Source of the DNA: Alphaproteobacteria bacterium
Lineage (GTDB): Bacteria; Pseudomonadota; Alphaproteobacteria; Acetobacterales; Acetobacteraceae
Direction: 5' to 3'
NCBI GenBank assembly: GCA_016869735.1
Contig: VGDL01000039.1
Span: forward strand, 1 to 33,184
Length of the DNA: 33,184 nt
Below, piece after piece: positions 32,481-33,184 of the stretch. Under the pieces are notes generated by a model. The model saw nothing but the letters and a program-made list of their open reading frames with translations, searched no databases and was not told the DNA's origin. The translations under genes were made by a program, and so were the position numbers. The stretch's first letter is position 1; the number at the start of each line of letters is the position of its first letter.

Positions 32481-33184
32481 CTTTGCTTGATGTGCAGGGG
32501 CTGACCACGGCCTTCATGACCGGGCGCGGTGAGATCACCGCGATTGAGGATGTTTCCTTCTCCCTCAAGGAAGGCGAAATCCTGGGTATTGTCGGTGAAA
32601 GCGGTAGCGGCAAAAGTGTAACCGCGCTCACGATTATGGGGCTGCTTCCAAGGCCTCCGGCGCGCATCGCCGCAGGCAGCGTGAAGTTCCAAGGCCAGGA
32701 GCTTACAGGGCTTTCATCCAGGGAAATGCAGCGCATTCGCGGCCCCGGCATTGCCATGATTTTCCAGGAACCCATGACATCGCTGAACCCAGTGTTTTCC
32801 ATCGGCGATCAGATCATGGAAACCATCCGGGCGCATGAAACCCTGCCCGCCGCAGCCTTGCGCAAGCGCGCCATTGAAATGTTGGACAAGGTCGGCATTC
32901 CATCCGCAGCGCGGCGGCTGGATGATTACCCGCACCAGATGTCGGGCGGGCAACGCCAGCGCGTCATGATCGCGATTGCGCTTGCCTGCAACCCGAAGCT
33001 GCTGATTGCCGATGAACCCACAACGGCGCTGGATGTGACCATCCAGGCGCAAATCCTAGATCTGCTCATGGATTTGCGCGACGAATTCCGCATGGCCATC
33101 ATGATCATCACGCACAATATGGGCGTGATCGCGGAAACGGCGGATCGCGTGCTGGTGATGTATGCGGGGCGTGTGATTGAGGAA
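32477..33184 (+). CDS. Peptide-type ABC transporter ATPase, DppD-like (Dpp-2), cut by the right edge
   Basis: The first 236 codons of a DppD-type ATPase. It begins with GTG at 32477, overlapping the dppC stop as GTGA. Walker A is [20 protein letters not shown], the Q-loop is in [17 protein letters not shown], the signature is [15 protein letters not shown], Walker B is [20 protein letters not shown], and the H-loop is in [20 protein letters not shown]. The C-terminal cysteine-containing extension is beyond the edge. A dppF-type gene is expected next but is not in view. Confidence 0.9.
   Translation, partial: MTLLDVQGLTTAFMTGRGEITAIEDVSFSLKEGEILGIVGESGSGKSVTALTIMGLLPRPPARIAAGSVKFQGQELTGLSSREMQRIRGPGIAMIFQEPMTSLNPVFSIGDQIMETIRAHETLPAAALRKRAIEMLDKVGIPSAARRLDDYPHQMSGGQRQRVMIAIALACNPKLLIADEPTTALDVTIQAQILDLLMDLRDEFRMAIMIITHNMGVIAETADRVLVMYAGRVIEE

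Noticed and set aside
1-33184. CRISPR arrays, tRNA or rRNA genes, insertion sequences and phage genes
   Set aside because: No regularly spaced repeats, cloverleaf-like sequences, transposase or phage motifs were seen on either strand.

Overview
The window reads as a stretch of alphaproteobacterial chromosome, most probably from the Acetobacteraceae (Roseomonas-like). I infer this from the GC-rich but not extreme composition, the several periplasmic receptors of the Bug/TctC type with no visible permease partners, the Ugp-GlpD and NdvA-type genes, and the twin-arginine-like or Ala-rich leaders ending in A-x-A-Q. No ribosomal, tRNA, phage or insertion-sequence genes are visible, so the genus is not fixed by the sequence.

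The window holds 31 genes, two of them cut by its edges, and about three quarters encode transport proteins. From left to right: (1) 1-103, the start of a leftward exported protein. (2) 228-1790, an AMP-forming acyl-CoA ligase. (3) 8274-1797, leftward, an alpha/beta hydrolase, glpD and ugpB-ugpA-ugpE-ugpC: glycerol-3-phosphate import coupled to its oxidation to dihydroxyacetone phosphate. (4) 8407-14714, rightward, a Bug receptor, a divergent gamma-glutamyltransferase-family Ntn hydrolase and a DppBCDF-type peptide ABC transporter. (5) 18400-14777, leftward, two paralogous Bug receptors and a family-5 peptide-type receptor, which runs tail to tail with the transporter it probably serves. (6) 18539-20299, an NdvA-like glucan exporter. 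(7) 20375-24696, an orphan HicA-like small protein, two paralogous TRAP receptors (DctP) and one DctQ/DctM membrane pair. (8) 25107-24697 VOC protein, 25259-25738 MscL, 26656-25892 class II aldolase-family protein. (9) 26782 to the right edge, a large protein related to the N,N-dimethylformamidase large subunit, followed by a second Dpp-type transporter (receptor, two permeases, first ATPase cut by the edge).

Several units pair an importer with a putative catabolic enzyme: Ugp with GlpD, Dpp-1 with a GGT-like hydrolase, and Dpp-2 with a DMFase-like metallohydrolase. The last two are the best candidates for undescribed substrate pathways. In the GGT-like enzyme the nucleophile region is kept but the residues that read a gamma-glutamyl group are replaced. 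The DMFase-like protein keeps the iron-ligand pattern but has no small-subunit gene beside it.

Non-coding signals of note are a perfect FNR/FixK-type box (TTGAT-N4-ATCAA) at 20296-20309, followed by a 9-bp inverted repeat ahead of the HicA-like gene; a perfect 10-bp inverted repeat at 8316-8339 in the divergent glp/Bug promoter region; and stable hairpins just after two receptor genes (4659-4682 and 22788-22807), as expected for partial transcription stop or mRNA protection that keeps receptors in excess over permeases. No transcription-factor gene is visible anywhere in the window. No intergenic stretch exceeds 300 bases. Identities and family assignments were judged by eye; no database search was run.
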